A model generated the notes under the pieces. The model ran no database searches. It was given only the letters and a program-made list of their open reading frames with translations, and was not told the origin of the DNA. Below are positions 7,997-17,775 of a stretch of DNA of 64,000 nt, in pieces. The DNA comes from Desertibacillus haloalkaliphilus (GTDB lineage: Bacteria; Bacillota; Bacilli; Bacillales; KJ1-10-99): the NCBI RefSeq assembly GCF_019039105.1, contig NZ_JAHPIV010000016.1, positions 19,343 through 83,342 on the forward strand, in the 5' to 3' direction. A program made the translations under genes and the position numbers. The first letter of the stretch is position 1, and the number at the start of each line of letters is the position of its first letter.

Positions 7997-8683
7997 ATGA
8001 CCGTTAAGGAATTTGTTAATCATATCCCACTTTTCTCCGAATTACCTAAGCATCAAAAAGAGCACCTTCATAAGATCATCATGCATAGAACAATTAAAAA
8101 AGGTGAAGTTATTTTTCACGAACATGAAATTGCGGAAGCTGTTTTTTTTGTTAATGAAGGAAAAGTGAGGATCAGCAAAGGAACACCAGATGGCAAAGAA
8201 ATTGTTTTAACGATTCGTCAACCTGGAGAGATCTTTGCAGAAGTATCGCTATTCACACAGCCTGGAAATACGTACCCTGCAACAGCAACAGCCATCGAAA
8301 ATGGCGTCGTTTCTTATATTCTTGTATCAGAAATTGAAAACTTTTTGAAGGATCATCCAGAATTATCATTAGCGATCTTCAGAATCATGTCTGAACGACT
8401 AAGAATTTCTCAATCAACCTTACGCGATGTCGCATTATATGGTAAACTAGAGTCATTAGCTGCGACATTGTTAAGACTTTCGGATGAGTATGGAGTGGAG
8501 ACTAGCACTGGATTAAAAATTAACTTAAAGCTAACCCACGAAGAATTAGGAAGTTTCTTTGGTGCTACCCGAGAAAGTGTAAATCGCTTAATTAATAAAT
8601 TAAAACGTCATCATGTCTTGAGTATGCAACAAGGATATATTACTATTCATAGTATAGAAGAATTAAAAGATTACATTAGTTAA
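7997..8683 (+). CDS. Crp/Fnr-family regulator lacking all cysteines
   Basis: About 228 residues: an N-terminal cyclic-nucleotide-binding-type beta-barrel (about 10-120), a dimerisation helix (FRIMSERLRISQSTL), and a C-terminal winged helix with the recognition helix GATRESVNRLINKLK. The Glu-Ser-Val-x-Arg pattern fits reading of TGTGA/TCACA sites. Bacillus Fnr senses oxygen through a C-terminal cysteine-bound Fe-S cluster, but this protein contains no cysteine, so it cannot do so; an NO/haem-sensing Dnr/Nnr-like role or constitutive binding are alternatives. ATG at 7997 follows AAAAGGTGAT; a GTG at 7988 lies within that site. Likely regulator of the nearby nos, moaA and its own promoters. Confidence 0.85.
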   Translation: MTVKEFVNHIPLFSELPKHQKEHLHKIIMHRTIKKGEVIFHEHEIAEAVFFVNEGKVRISKGTPDGKEIVLTIRQPGEIFAEVSLFTQPGNTYPATATAIENGVVSYILVSEIENFLKDHPELSLAIFRIMSERLRISQSTLRDVALYGKLESLAATLLRLSDEYGVETSTGLKINLKLTHEELGSFFGATRESVNRLINKLKRHHVLSMQQGYITIHSIEELKDYIS

Positions 8684-8693
8684 TATGGTCCGA

Positions 8694-8732
8694 GAAAAGG
8701 CTACCACTGCTTACATGCTAGCCTTTTCTTTC
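8694..8732 (+). terminator. Terminator of the Crp/Fnr gene
   Basis: 10-bp perfect stem GAAAAGGCTA / TAGCCTTTTC beginning 10 bases after the stop codon, followed by a short T stretch. Confidence 0.75.
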
Positions 8733-8785
8733 GGCTCCCATTCATACATAAAACTTCAAGTACTTGGTATTAATTCAGAGTTTAC

Positions 8786-8857
8786 TTTTGTTGCTTGCTC
8801 AGGGCAACAAAACATTTTATGAGGTTTGATTTTTGCTGCTTGCTCAGAACAGCAAAA
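8786..8857. repeat. Two related hairpins with compensatory stem change
   Basis: Copies at 8786-8812 and 8831-8857. Both have the form TTTTGyTG-CTTGCTCAG-...-CArCAAAA with a conserved loop core CTTGCTCAG. Copy 1 has a T-A pair where copy 2 has C-G, so pairing is kept by a double change. No reading frame covers them. Confidence 0.7.
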
Positions 8858-8965
8858 TGCTTTCTTTACAACTCTTATTTTATGTGATCATCCTGCTCTA
8901 TTCTGTAAATTTGATCACACATCAACGAAGATTTTGTCAATACCTGTGAACATTCTGTGTTCAAT

Positions 8966-9001
8966 AAAAAGCTTCCCGTCAATATAAACGGGAAGCTTTT
9001 T
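8966..9001. terminator. Bidirectional terminator facing argF
   Basis: 14-bp perfect stem AAAAAGCTTCCCGT / ACGGGAAGCTTTTT with A and T runs on opposite sides, so it works on both strands. It separates the Crp/Fnr gene from the end of the arginine operon. Confidence 0.85.
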
Positions 9002-9121
9002 ATTACTTATGCCATCATAACTACTAATGCGAAAAAGGACCACCTCACTCTATTTTTCATGAGATCATTAGTTAAGGGCTCCTCAAGGCTAGCCATTAGC
9101 CCTTTAGAAGCCCCCCCATTT

Positions 9122-10081
9122 TTATGCCATTAATGCGATCATGACCGCTTTTTGCACATGTAGTCGATTTTCAGCTTCATCAATGATACATGAATGCTTT
9201 CCATCAATGACTTCTGCAGTCACTTCTTCATCACGATGAGCTGGTAAGCAATGTAAAAAGATATAATCATCTTTTGCGTGTGCTGTTAGTTGTTGATTCA
9301 CTTGAAAACCTGAAAAGGCTTGTTCGCGTTTTTTCTGCTCCTCTTCAAAGCCCATGCTCGCCCACACATCAGTATAAATGGCATCGGCACCCTTCACTGC
9401 TTCAACTGGATCATTAGTAACCTTAACGAGTGCCCCAGTCTCTTTTCCAATCTCGATTGCCTTGTTAACAAATTCTGGATTGGCTTCATATCCTTTTGGC
9501 GTTGCAATCGTAATGTCCATTCCAACCTTTGCCGCACCGATCAGTAATGAATGAGCAACATTATTACCATCACCAACATAAGCTGTTTTTAGCTTCGTAT
9601 AATCGCCTTTTTGCTCATAAATCGTTAATAAATCAGCTAGCGCTTGACACGGGTGATAATTATCTGTCAAAGCATTAATCACAGGGATATCAGCATGACG
9701 TGCAAGCTCTGCCACCTTTTCATCACTGTTTGTGCGAATCATGATTCCATCAAGGTATCTTGAGAGCACCTTCGCCGTGTCAGAGATCGGTTCTCCACGT
9801 CCAATTTGCAAATCACGTGGGCTTAAAAAGAGCGCATGACCTCCTAATTGCGTCATTCCCACTTCAAAAGAAACTCGCGTTCTTGTTGATGCATTCTCAA
9901 AGAGCATCCCTAATGATTTCCCTGCTAAAACCTTCGGGCACTCTCCCTGTTGTTGCGCTTGCTTTAGTTTCATCGCTGAATCTAGTAAATACAAGATTTC
10001 ATCTGATGAATAATCTAGCAATGTTAAAAAATCTCTTCCCTTTAATTGACTCGTATCAACGGACTTTTCTTCTAACATCAT
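9122..10081 (-). CDS. argF: Ornithine carbamoyltransferase
   Basis: 319 residues. Joins ornithine and carbamoyl phosphate to citrulline in the cytoplasm. Diagnostic motifs: carbamoyl-phosphate loop FENASTRTRVSFE (about residue 61), HPCQALADLLTIYEQ, and the ornithine-side HCLPAH (about 279). Last gene of the argCJBD-carAB-argF operon, 10 bases after carB. AAGGGGTG precedes two adjacent ATGs (10081 and 10078). It receives carbamoyl phosphate directly from the CarAB encoded just upstream, so the whole set is arginine-specific. Confidence 0.96.
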   Translation of the reverse strand: MMLEEKSVDTSQLKGRDFLTLLDYSSDEILYLLDSAMKLKQAQQQGECPKVLAGKSLGMLFENASTRTRVSFEVGMTQLGGHALFLSPRDLQIGRGEPISDTAKVLSRYLDGIMIRTNSDEKVAELARHADIPVINALTDNYHPCQALADLLTIYEQKGDYTKLKTAYVGDGNNVAHSLLIGAAKVGMDITIATPKGYEANPEFVNKAIEIGKETGALVKVTNDPVEAVKGADAIYTDVWASMGFEEEQKKREQAFSGFQVNQQLTAHAKDDYIFLHCLPAHRDEEVTAEVIDGKHSCIIDEAENRLHVQKAVMIALMA

Positions 10082-10091
10082 CTTACACCCC

Positions 10092-13000
10092 TTAACTACT
10101 TATCGATTCATTAACATTTCCTAACCACTCTTGGATAGACTTCACGCCTGCGTCTTCAACTGTTAAACTTGCTAACATTTTTTCTAATGTCGATAGCTCG
10201 GTTATAACCGTTAAACGGTTTTTAAGTGCAAGTTGTCGCTTAGTGCTACCGGTACGATGACCTTTTTTCGGAATACTTATTAGCGCAAGTGCGTCACTTT
10301 CTTCTACAATGGAATCAAACGATGAAACAGCTTTGACTTCATTATTCCCATCAAGTTTCTTTTCCTGTTCGGCAACAAGTGTAAACCCTAACTCGATTAA
10401 TCGTTTTGCACTTGGTACAAAGGCCTCCCATTCTTCATCTACTACATCACAGAAAACCATGCCTTCTTGCTGATAAAGCGCTGGGATTTGTCCTTCACTC
10501 CAGGCAAATGCTTTTTTCAAGGCTTCTTCATGACGATGACCGATACTAATCAATTCTCCAGTTGACTTCATTTCTGCTTCAAGCAACGGGTCTAACCCTG
10601 GTAGTTTTGCATGAGAGAAGATTGGCGCTTTTACCGTATAATAAGGTGTTTCTTTTGCATACCCCACTTGCGTTGTGATCTCTTTTAACTTCTTACCTAG
10701 CAACAATTGGATCGTGTAATCAATCATTTGAATGCCGGTAATTTTACTTAAAATCGGTACCGTACGTGATGCACGTGGGTTAATTTCGATCACATACAAC
10801 GTTTCTTCATGATAAACAAATTGAATATTGAAGATCCCCTTAAAATCCATGCCTTCAGCAATTTGTTTTGTATACGTACATACAAGTTCTTTTACGTCGT
10901 CTGTTAATGACACGGGTGGTGTAATTGCCATGCTATCCCCAGAATGAACACCCGCTTTTTCAACATGTTCAAACATTCCCGGAATTAGAATATCGGTTCC
11001 ATCCGTTAGGGCATCGACTTCGATTTCAGTTCCCGGTAAATAGGCATCGATCAAAATAGGATACATAACTGTCTGTTCTTTATCATGGATGTAATCAAGT
11101 AACTCCTGTTTTGTCGAATGAATCACCATGCCTTGACCACCAATGACGTACGAAGGTCGGAGTAAAACCGGGAAACCAATCTCTTCGGCTTTTTCAATTA
11201 GTTCATTTTCATCATAAGCCGTCACTCCAGGGATGTGAGGAACATCTACTTTGTTCATAAACTGATAGAATCTAGCGCGGTCTTCTAGCTGATCAATCGT
11301 GTCATTCGTCGTTCCATAGATGGTCACACCAGCCTTCTCTAATCCTTCGACTAATGAGATCGCCGTTTGTCCACCTACCTGAACGATAACACCTTCAACT
11401 TGTTCAAGCTCTACTACATTTAAAACATCTTCAATCGTTAATGGTTCAAAGTAAAGGCGATCAGCCATTTCATAATCCGTACTTACTGTTTCAGGATTGT
11501 TGTTCATAATAATTGCTTCGTAACCCATCTTTTTTAAACTAATCGCACCATGAACAGAGCAATAATCAAACTCAATCCCTTGACCGATCCGTATCGGGCC
11601 AGAGCCAACAATCAATATCTTCTTTTTACTTGATGATACATCAACATCGTGTTCGCCTCTCCAGCTTGAATAGAAATAAGCTGTTGATGATGAGAATTCA
11701 CCGGCACATGTATCCACCATTTTATAAGATGGAACAATGTTGGCCGCTTTACGTTTTTGACGAACTGCTTCGAGACTCTCGCCCCAAGATTCAGCTAACC
11801 ACTGATCAGAAAATCCGTGTACCTTCAGTTGATAGAGTTCGTCTGTCGAAATGCTAGCTAGTTGACGAGCTTTCGCTAGTTTCTCAAGCCCTATCAACTT
11901 TTTCCAACTACTTAAAAAGAATAGATCGATTCGAGTACGATTATGAATGTCTTGAATATCTACCTCACGACGAATGAGTTCTAAAATGGCAAAGAAGCGA
12001 CGATCATCAGGGTTTACAATAACATCCCATAATTGCTGCTCATCCCAATCAGATAATGCAGGTAGCATCAAACCATTGGTCTTAATTTCAAGGGAGCGAA
12101 TCGCTTTTTGAAAGCCACTTTCTAAGTTTCGCTCAATCGCCATTACTTCACCAGTCGCCTTCATTTGTGTGCCAAGCTGGCGGTTAGCATGAACAAATTT
12201 ATCAAACGGCCAACGTGGGAACTTTACAACAACATAATCAAGAGCAGGTTCAAAGCTTGCATACGTATGACCGGTCACAGGGTTCAACAATTCATGTAAA
12301 TGGTAGCCTAAGCTTAATTTTGCAGCCATCCTTGCAATCGGGTACCCCGTTGCTTTCGATGCTAATGCTGATGAGCGACTCACGCGTGGATTCACTTCAA
12401 TTAAGTAATACTGCTTGCTGTTTGGATCGAGAGCGAATTGAATATTACAGCCTCCGACAATTCCAAGCGCACGGATAATCTTCACAGATACCGAGCGTAA
12501 CATTTGGTATTCAACATCTGTTAGTGTTTGGGAAGGGGCTACAACAATCGAGTCACCTGTATGCACCCCAACTGGGTCAATATTTTCCATATTACAGACG
12601 GTAATACACGTATCATTTTCATCACGCATAACCTCGTATTCTATTTCTTTAAAACCAGCTATACTCTTTTCAATTAAACATTGTGTTATTGGACTTGCGT
12701 CTAGGCCACCGGCAACGATATAGCGAAGCTCCTCTTCATTGTGGACGATCCCACCGCCTCCACCACCAAGTGTATAAGCTGGACGAACAATAATGGGATA
12801 GCCAACCTGATTCGCAAAAGCAACTGCAGCTTCTACCGTTTCAATAATCTCACTTTCAGGTACAGGTTCGTTTAAATCATGCATCAATGCACGAAATTCT
12901 TCACGATCTTCTCCCTTAATGATCGATTCAATCGGAGTTCCTAATAAATCAACATCATATTTTTCTAGGATCCCTTGTTTATGTAACGCTAACGCCAAGT

Positions 13001-13289
13001 TTAGGCCTGTTTGGCCACCTAGCGTTGCTAATAAACCGTCTGGCTTCTCTTTTTGAATAATTTTCTCAATACTATCAACCGTCAACGGTTCAAAATAGAC
13101 CACATCCGCACATGCTTCATCCGTCATGACTGTAGCAGGATTATTGTTAACAAGAATAACTTTAATTCCTTCTTCTTTTAAGGCTAAACATGCTTGTGTG
13201 CCTGCATAGTCAAATTCTGCTGCTTGCCCGATGACAATCGGCCCTGAACCGATGACTAATACTGTTGAAATGGATGGTTGTTTAGGCAT
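10092..13289 (-). CDS. carB: Carbamoyl-phosphate synthase large subunit (arginine-type)
   Basis: 1065 residues, the usual length. Two homologous ATP-grasp halves: each opens with a GSGP nucleotide-fold motif (VLVIGSGPIVIGQAAEFDY at about 11 and ILIVGSGPIRIGQGIEFDY at about 557). Metal/ATP-binding patterns EVNPRVSRSSALASKATGYP and EINPRASRTVPILSKITG mark the ends of the halves; a short C-terminal MGS-type domain follows. With CarA it makes carbamoyl phosphate from bicarbonate, glutamine ammonia and ATP. Being inside the arg operon it should be the arginine-regulated enzyme, not the pyrimidine one (PyrAB). The start overlaps carA by 8 bases. Confidence 0.97.
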   Translation of the reverse strand: MPKQPSISTVLVIGSGPIVIGQAAEFDYAGTQACLALKEEGIKVILVNNNPATVMTDEACADVVYFEPLTVDSIEKIIQKEKPDGLLATLGGQTGLNLALALHKQGILEKYDVDLLGTPIESIIKGEDREEFRALMHDLNEPVPESEIIETVEAAVAFANQVGYPIIVRPAYTLGGGGGGIVHNEEELRYIVAGGLDASPITQCLIEKSIAGFKEIEYEVMRDENDTCITVCNMENIDPVGVHTGDSIVVAPSQTLTDVEYQMLRSVSVKIIRALGIVGGCNIQFALDPNSKQYYLIEVNPRVSRSSALASKATGYPIARMAAKLSLGYHLHELLNPVTGHTYASFEPALDYVVVKFPRWPFDKFVHANRQLGTQMKATGEVMAIERNLESGFQKAIRSLEIKTNGLMLPALSDWDEQQLWDVIVNPDDRRFFAILELIRREVDIQDIHNRTRIDLFFLSSWKKLIGLEKLAKARQLASISTDELYQLKVHGFSDQWLAESWGESLEAVRQKRKAANIVPSYKMVDTCAGEFSSSTAYFYSSWRGEHDVDVSSSKKKILIVGSGPIRIGQGIEFDYCSVHGAISLKKMGYEAIIMNNNPETVSTDYEMADRLYFEPLTIEDVLNVVELEQVEGVIVQVGGQTAISLVEGLEKAGVTIYGTTNDTIDQLEDRARFYQFMNKVDVPHIPGVTAYDENELIEKAEEIGFPVLLRPSYVIGGQGMVIHSTKQELLDYIHDKEQTVMYPILIDAYLPGTEIEVDALTDGTDILIPGMFEHVEKAGVHSGDSMAITPPVSLTDDVKELVCTYTKQIAEGMDFKGIFNIQFVYHEETLYVIEINPRASRTVPILSKITGIQMIDYTIQLLLGKKLKEITTQVGYAKETPYYTVKAPIFSHAKLPGLDPLLEAEMKSTGELISIGHRHEEALKKAFAWSEGQIPALYQQEGMVFCDVVDEEWEAFVPSAKRLIELGFTLVAEQEKKLDGNNEVKAVSSFDSIVEESDALALISIPKKGHRTGSTKRQLALKNRLTVITELSTLEKMLASLTVEDAGVKSIQEWLGNVNESISS

Positions 13290-14361
13290 AGACTTTTTCT
13301 CTCCTCTTGCTGTTCATTTCTGCTACAAAGTTTAAAAAGATTGTTTCACTGTCACTTGGACCTGGGTGTGCCTCAGGGTGGAATTGAATTGATGTAATCG
13401 GAAGACAAGAATGAACCAAACCTTCGACAGAACCGTCATTAATATTTCGATAGCGAACATCAAACCCTGTTTTTTCAATGCCGTGTTCTCTCACGACATA
13501 GCTATGATTTTGTGATGTCATATACACTTGTTTACTCACAAGGTCCTGTACAGGTTGATTCGCTCCACGATGACCAAAACGGAGCTTTTCTGTATCGCCA
13601 CCAAACGCGAGTGCCAATAATTGATGACCGAGGCAAATCCCCATCGTTGGATAGCTGGAAGCTAGTTGCTTAATATCATCTAAGTAAGCTTCCATTTGCT
13701 TTGGATTGCCAGGACCGTTTGATAAAAGAATACCGTCAGGCGACAATTCATGAATGGTGTCAATGTCTGTATTGTATGGAACAACAGTTACTTTGCATCC
13801 GTATTTAACGAGAGCATCAACTATCGAACGTTTATATCCATAATCGATGAGGACTACATGATGTTCACCTTCACCGAACGTCTCAATTGTCGTCGTGGAC
13901 ACTTCTTTTACAAGGTCACGTGTTCCAATTGGCTTTTTTGTTGCAAAATCAATGTTTGTTAAATCGTTCGTGATGATCGCTCCCATATCCCCTAATTCAC
14001 GTATTCTTTTAACAACGGCACGCGTATCAATGCCAACAAGCATCGGCACATGTTGTTTTTTACAATGATCGGCAAGAGTTATTTTTGATTCATAATGAAA
14101 GCCATCATCACTGCACTCACTCATAACGACACCTGAGACTTGTGGTTTTATGCTTTCATTATCAGCCTCATTTATACCGTAATTTCCGATTAGTGGGTAT
14201 GTGAAGACGACAATTTGCCCTTTAAATGATGGGTCTGTAATCACTTCTTGGTACCCTGTCATTCCCGTAAAGAAAACAACTTCACCGTACACTTCTTCCT
14301 CTCCACCAAGCCATTCACCTTCAAATGTTTCACCTGTTGATAAGACGAGGTATCCTTTCAT
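13282..14361 (-). CDS. carA: Carbamoyl-phosphate synthase small subunit (glutaminase)
   Basis: 359 residues: N-terminal CarA-specific domain (MKGYLVLSTGETFEGEW...), then a class I glutamine amidotransferase with the nucleophile in GICLGHQLLALAFGG (about 236-250) and the His-Glu pair in HPEAHPGP. It hydrolyses glutamine and channels ammonia to CarB. I start at 14361 because GGGAGGG stands 9 bases before it; the longer frame begins in unsupported sequence. Its own promoter with an ARG box lies in the 84-base gap after argD, so carA-carB-argF may be expressed partly apart from argCJBD. Confidence 0.95.
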   Translation of the reverse strand: MKGYLVLSTGETFEGEWLGGEEEVYGEVVFFTGMTGYQEVITDPSFKGQIVVFTYPLIGNYGINEADNESIKPQVSGVVMSECSDDGFHYESKITLADHCKKQHVPMLVGIDTRAVVKRIRELGDMGAIITNDLTNIDFATKKPIGTRDLVKEVSTTTIETFGEGEHHVVLIDYGYKRSIVDALVKYGCKVTVVPYNTDIDTIHELSPDGILLSNGPGNPKQMEAYLDDIKQLASSYPTMGICLGHQLLALAFGGDTEKLRFGHRGANQPVQDLVSKQVYMTSQNHSYVVREHGIEKTGFDVRYRNINDGSVEGLVHSCLPITSIQFHPEAHPGPSDSETIFLNFVAEMNSKRREKVYA

Positions 14362-14397
14362 CGTTAACCCTCCCTGTTGTTCATTCCGCATCGTATA

Positions 14398-14429
14398 ATT
14401 ATATCATTAGTAGTATTTTTATTCATTTA
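14398..14429 (-). promoter_or_regulatory. ARG box and -10 upstream of carA
   Basis: Minus-strand reading of 14412-14429 contains ATGAATAAAAATACT, close to the AhrC/ArgR ARG-box consensus of Bacillus (ATGAATAAAAAT core). A perfect TATAAT lies at 14398-14403; the -35 is weak. Suggests an internal arginine-repressed promoter for carAB-argF. Confidence 0.65.
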
Positions 14430-14445
14430 TATTTAAAAAAAGAAG

Positions 14446-15585
14446 TTAATTTCTACATTCACTTACTATCAAAGCGACAGCTTCGTCAATTTGCTCTTTT
14501 TTGACCGTAAACGCAGGCAATAATCGAATCACTTTAGGCCCAGCCACTAATACGAGTAACCCTTTTTCTCGTAATCTCTTTACTTTTACACCGACATCTT
14601 CTTTACAAGCGATACCTACCATCAGCCCTTTGCCACGAACGTCTTCAACTTCTAGACAATCAGACAATTCTTCTTTAAGTTTCGTAAGTAAATAATCACC
14701 TAATTCTTTTACCTGCTGCAAGCACTCATCACTAAAAACTTCCGTTAATGTAGCTTCTGCAGCTGCCATCGCCAGTGGGTTGCCACCAAACGTTGAACCG
14801 TGTGATCCGGGTCCAAACGATTCTTTTAAAAACTCCTTGCCGATTAATGCACCGACTGGAAAACCGTTCCCTAATCCTTTGGCAACCGTAATCATATCAG
14901 GATCTATACCATAATGCTTATAAGCAAAGGTTTCTCCTGTTCGACCGATCCCTGTTTGCACTTCATCGACAATTAAAAGGATGCCTTTTTGCTTACAAAG
15001 GCTTGAGATCCCTTGTATAAAATCAACTTGCCCAGGGTTTACGCCACCCTCTCCTTGTATCACTTCAACCATAACGGCTGCGACATCTTCATGAATGGTC
15101 TCTTCAAAAGTCGCTAGATCATTGTATGGTAGATATTCAAATCCTGCTAACATCGGCCCAAAGCCTTGATGAATTTTTTCTTGTCCTGTTGCTGCCATGC
15201 TACCAAATGTGCGTCCATGAAACGATTGTTGAAAACTAATAATCTTATGTTTTCCTGTATATTTTCTTGCTAGTTTTATTGCCGCCTCATTTGCTTCCGC
15301 TCCACTATTACAGAAGAATACGTAATCTCCACTCGAATGCTCCGTTAATAGCGCAGCGACTCGTTCTTGCCCTTCGATTTCAAACAAATTCGAGACGTGC
15401 CAAACCTTTTTTAATTGCTCTTGTACAGCTGTTGTCACTTTTGGATGACAATGACCGAGGTTACAAACGGCGATCCCTGAAATAAAATCAAGATACTCTT
15501 TGCCGTTTTTATCAATAATTGTAGAGCCATTTGCTTCTTCAACTGCTATTTCCCATCTTGCATAGGTTGGAAATAAGGAACTCAT
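14446..15585 (-). CDS. argD: Acetylornithine aminotransferase
   Basis: 379 residues, class III PLP aminotransferase. Converts N-acetylglutamate semialdehyde to N-acetylornithine with glutamate. Seen: [25 protein letters not shown], the cofactor Asp in [15 protein letters not shown], and the Schiff-base Lys in [15 protein letters not shown]. An ATG at 15603 begins upstream of GGAGGTG; the ATG at 15585 is nine bases after that site, so I take it as the start. Placed after argB with a 39-base gap. Confidence 0.95.
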   Translation of the reverse strand: MSSLFPTYARWEIAVEEANGSTIIDKNGKEYLDFISGIAVCNLGHCHPKVTTAVQEQLKKVWHVSNLFEIEGQERVAALLTEHSSGDYVFFCNSGAEANEAAIKLARKYTGKHKIISFQQSFHGRTFGSMAATGQEKIHQGFGPMLAGFEYLPYNDLATFEETIHEDVAAVMVEVIQGEGGVNPGQVDFIQGISSLCKQKGILLIVDEVQTGIGRTGETFAYKHYGIDPDMITVAKGLGNGFPVGALIGKEFLKESFGPGSHGSTFGGNPLAMAAAEATLTEVFSDECLQQVKELGDYLLTKLKEELSDCLEVEDVRGKGLMVGIACKEDVGVKVKRLREKGLLVLVAGPKVIRLLPAFTVKKEQIDEAVALIVSECRN

Positions 15586-15624
15586 CGCTTGTGACACCTC
15601 CATAATCTAAACATTTTATTCTTG

Positions 15625-16407
15625 TTATACTTGAGTAGTTACTTTGCCTTTTGTGAGCTTTGTTCCAACGATCTCTCCTTGCTGGTCGAGTGTTGAACCT
15701 TTTCCATTAATAATCATTACTGCATGAATGTTTCCTTGTAAGCTTTTAATCGCAGCTGTCACTTTCGGTATCATCCCACCGTATATCGTACCGTTCTCTA
15801 TCATGTTCTCAACCTCAGAAATTGTGACTTGCTCTAGTAATTGGCCGTCATCTAAAATTCCTGGAACATCGGTGACAAACACTAGCTCAGAAGCACCTAC
15901 GCCATCAGCAACAGCGCCTGCTGCACTATCTGCGTTAATATTATAACGTTCACCATCGTCTCCATAGCCGATCGGTGCAATCACTGGAATAATCTTATTT
16001 TCTATCATCTGTTCTAGTAAATCAGCATTAACATTTACGGCCTCTCCTACAAAGCCAAGATTTTCTTTATCTAAAGGTTCTGCTTTTAGGAGTTTTCCAT
16101 CACAGCCAGAAAGTCCAACACTGTTTAAGCCAACCGCTTGGAACTTCGAGACTAAGCGTTTATTCACTTTCCCACAAAGCACCATTTCCGCTGTATCCAA
16201 TACATCTTCCGTCGTTTTTCTCAAACCATTAATGAATTCACTCTCAATTTCCAGCTTTGTTAACATTTTATTAATTTCTGGGCCACCACCGTGGACGATA
16301 ATTGGCGATTTCCCCGCATTTTGTAATGCTTTAATACTTAAGAAAAAGTCATTTGAAAGTTCCGCAATCGTACTTCCTCCACATTTGACAACGACGATTT
16401 CACTCAT
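15625..16407 (-). CDS. argB: Acetylglutamate kinase
   Basis: 260 residues, amino-acid kinase fold. Phosphorylates N-acetylglutamate with ATP. Motifs: N-terminal VVKCGGSTI, the substrate loop IIVHGGGPEINKML, and near the C-terminus YGGMIPKVTAAIKSL. The short length fits the linear-pathway enzyme without the arginine-binding N-terminal helix, and use of ArgJ in the same operon means cyclic acetyl transfer. GAAAGGAAGAG precedes ATG 16407. Confidence 0.96.
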   Translation of the reverse strand: MSEIVVVKCGGSTIAELSNDFFLSIKALQNAGKSPIIVHGGGPEINKMLTKLEIESEFINGLRKTTEDVLDTAEMVLCGKVNKRLVSKFQAVGLNSVGLSGCDGKLLKAEPLDKENLGFVGEAVNVNADLLEQMIENKIIPVIAPIGYGDDGERYNINADSAAGAVADGVGASELVFVTDVPGILDDGQLLEQVTISEVENMIENGTIYGGMIPKVTAAIKSLQGNIHAVMIINGKGSTLDQQGEIVGTKLTKGKVTTQV

Positions 16408-16433
16408 GATTCTCTTCCTTTCTATTTTTACAT

Positions 16434-17666
16434 TTACGTTCTATAACCAGCATTAATGCGGACATAATCGTACGTTAAATCACAACCCCATGCTTTACCA
16501 AATCCATCAGCAACATGAAGGTCAACTGAAATTACAATCGTATCTTCCTGCAAGTACGCTGTCGCCTCTACTTCAGAAAATTCAGTCGGTTGACTGTCTT
16601 TTAACGTTTGAATGGAACCGAGTGAGATGTCAATTGTCTCGGGATTAATTTCAGCCCCACTATATCCGATCGCACAAATGATTCGACCCCAGTTTGCATC
16701 CGTTCCATAGATTGCTGACTTCACTAAATCTGAACCAACGATTTGTTTAGCTACTTTCCCAGCCTCCTCATCGTCTTTTGCACCATTCACTTGGACTTCT
16801 ATTAGCTTTGTTGCCCCTTCGCCATCACGAGCGATTTTTTTTGAAAGCTCTTCACTTGTCTTTTTTAACGCATAAACAAATTTATCCCAATCAGGATGGT
16901 CCTTTGTCAATGGTTCATTCTCAGCTAAACCGCTTGCCATCACGACGACCATATCATTCGTTGATGTGTCTCCATCAACCGTAATACGATTAAACGTTTG
17001 ATCTGTCACCTCTGAGAGTGCAACTTGAAGCCATTCAGGTTCAATCATTGCATCTGTTGTGATAAATCCAAGCATCGTTGCCATGTTGGGGTGAATCATC
17101 CCTGACCCTTTAGCAACACCGCCGATATGCACTTCCTGATTGTTAATTTTCGTTTTATAACATGCATGTTTTTTCACCGTATCTGTTGTCAAAATTGCTT
17201 CATTAAACTGGTCAGCAGCTTCAAAACTTGATTCTGGTTTTAGTTGTGTAATCCCATTACTAATTTTTTCCATTGGCATAAATTCACCAATTACACCAGT
17301 CGAAGTGACTGCAACGTGATGTTCTGGTAGTGAGAATACATCTGCACCTTGTTTTCTCATCGCGTAGGCATCCTCTTCTCCACGCTTTCCGGTACATGCA
17401 TTCGCATTGCCACTGTTCACAATAATGGCACGGAGTTTTCCTTCCTTGGCAATACTTTCTTTTGTCACTTGTAATGGTGCAGCTTGAATCTTATTTAACG
17501 TATACACAGCTGCGCTGCTCGCTGGAACTTCACAAAGGATTGCTCCTAAATCAAGGCGCTTACGTTTAACACCTGTATAAACTCCTGTTGCTGAAAACCC
17601 TCTTGGGGTAATGATGCTACCGCCATCAACCGGTTGCGCCTTTAACTGCTCTGTTACTGAATTCAT
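16434..17666 (-). CDS. argJ: Bifunctional ornithine acetyltransferase / N-acetylglutamate synthase ArgJ
   Basis: 410 residues. Transfers acetyl from acetylornithine to glutamate and, in bifunctional forms, makes acetylglutamate from acetyl-CoA. The self-cleavage site is visible in KGSGMIHPNMATMLGF: cleavage between Ala and Thr gives alpha and beta chains and frees the Thr nucleophile (about residue 193). The C-terminal DLTYDYVRINAGYRT is also typical. Since argA is not in the operon, this gene may carry both activities (inference). Confidence 0.95.
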   Translation of the reverse strand: MNSVTEQLKAQPVDGGSIITPRGFSATGVYTGVKRKRLDLGAILCEVPASSAAVYTLNKIQAAPLQVTKESIAKEGKLRAIIVNSGNANACTGKRGEEDAYAMRKQGADVFSLPEHHVAVTSTGVIGEFMPMEKISNGITQLKPESSFEAADQFNEAILTTDTVKKHACYKTKINNQEVHIGGVAKGSGMIHPNMATMLGFITTDAMIEPEWLQVALSEVTDQTFNRITVDGDTSTNDMVVVMASGLAENEPLTKDHPDWDKFVYALKKTSEELSKKIARDGEGATKLIEVQVNGAKDDEEAGKVAKQIVGSDLVKSAIYGTDANWGRIICAIGYSGAEINPETIDISLGSIQTLKDSQPTEFSEVEATAYLQEDTIVISVDLHVADGFGKAWGCDLTYDYVRINAGYRT

Positions 17667-17775
17667 GTTTATTCACCTCAAGTTTTTTTGAAAAAGTTCT
17701 CTATTAAGAACGTGTTTAAAAAGTGTTTTGCAATGGCTCCACTCGCTGTGCGCCTGCTAGGGAAAAACAAACTCT

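Larger units (their letters stand above)
8684..9121. other. Intergenic region between Crp/Fnr gene and argF
   Basis: No gene seen. It holds the regulator's terminator, two related hairpins (8786-8857), a widely spaced inverted repeat TGTGATCA...TGATCACA (about 8884-8917), a strong bidirectional terminator (8966-9001), and a weak AAGGGCT/AGCCCTT hairpin before argF. Confidence 0.5.

Noticed and set aside
17690..17760. Possible repeat or relic gene in the argJ-argC gap
   Set aside because: The stretch with CACTCGCTGTGCGCC looks unlike its surroundings but shows no frame, no convincing repeat partner and no clear hairpin.
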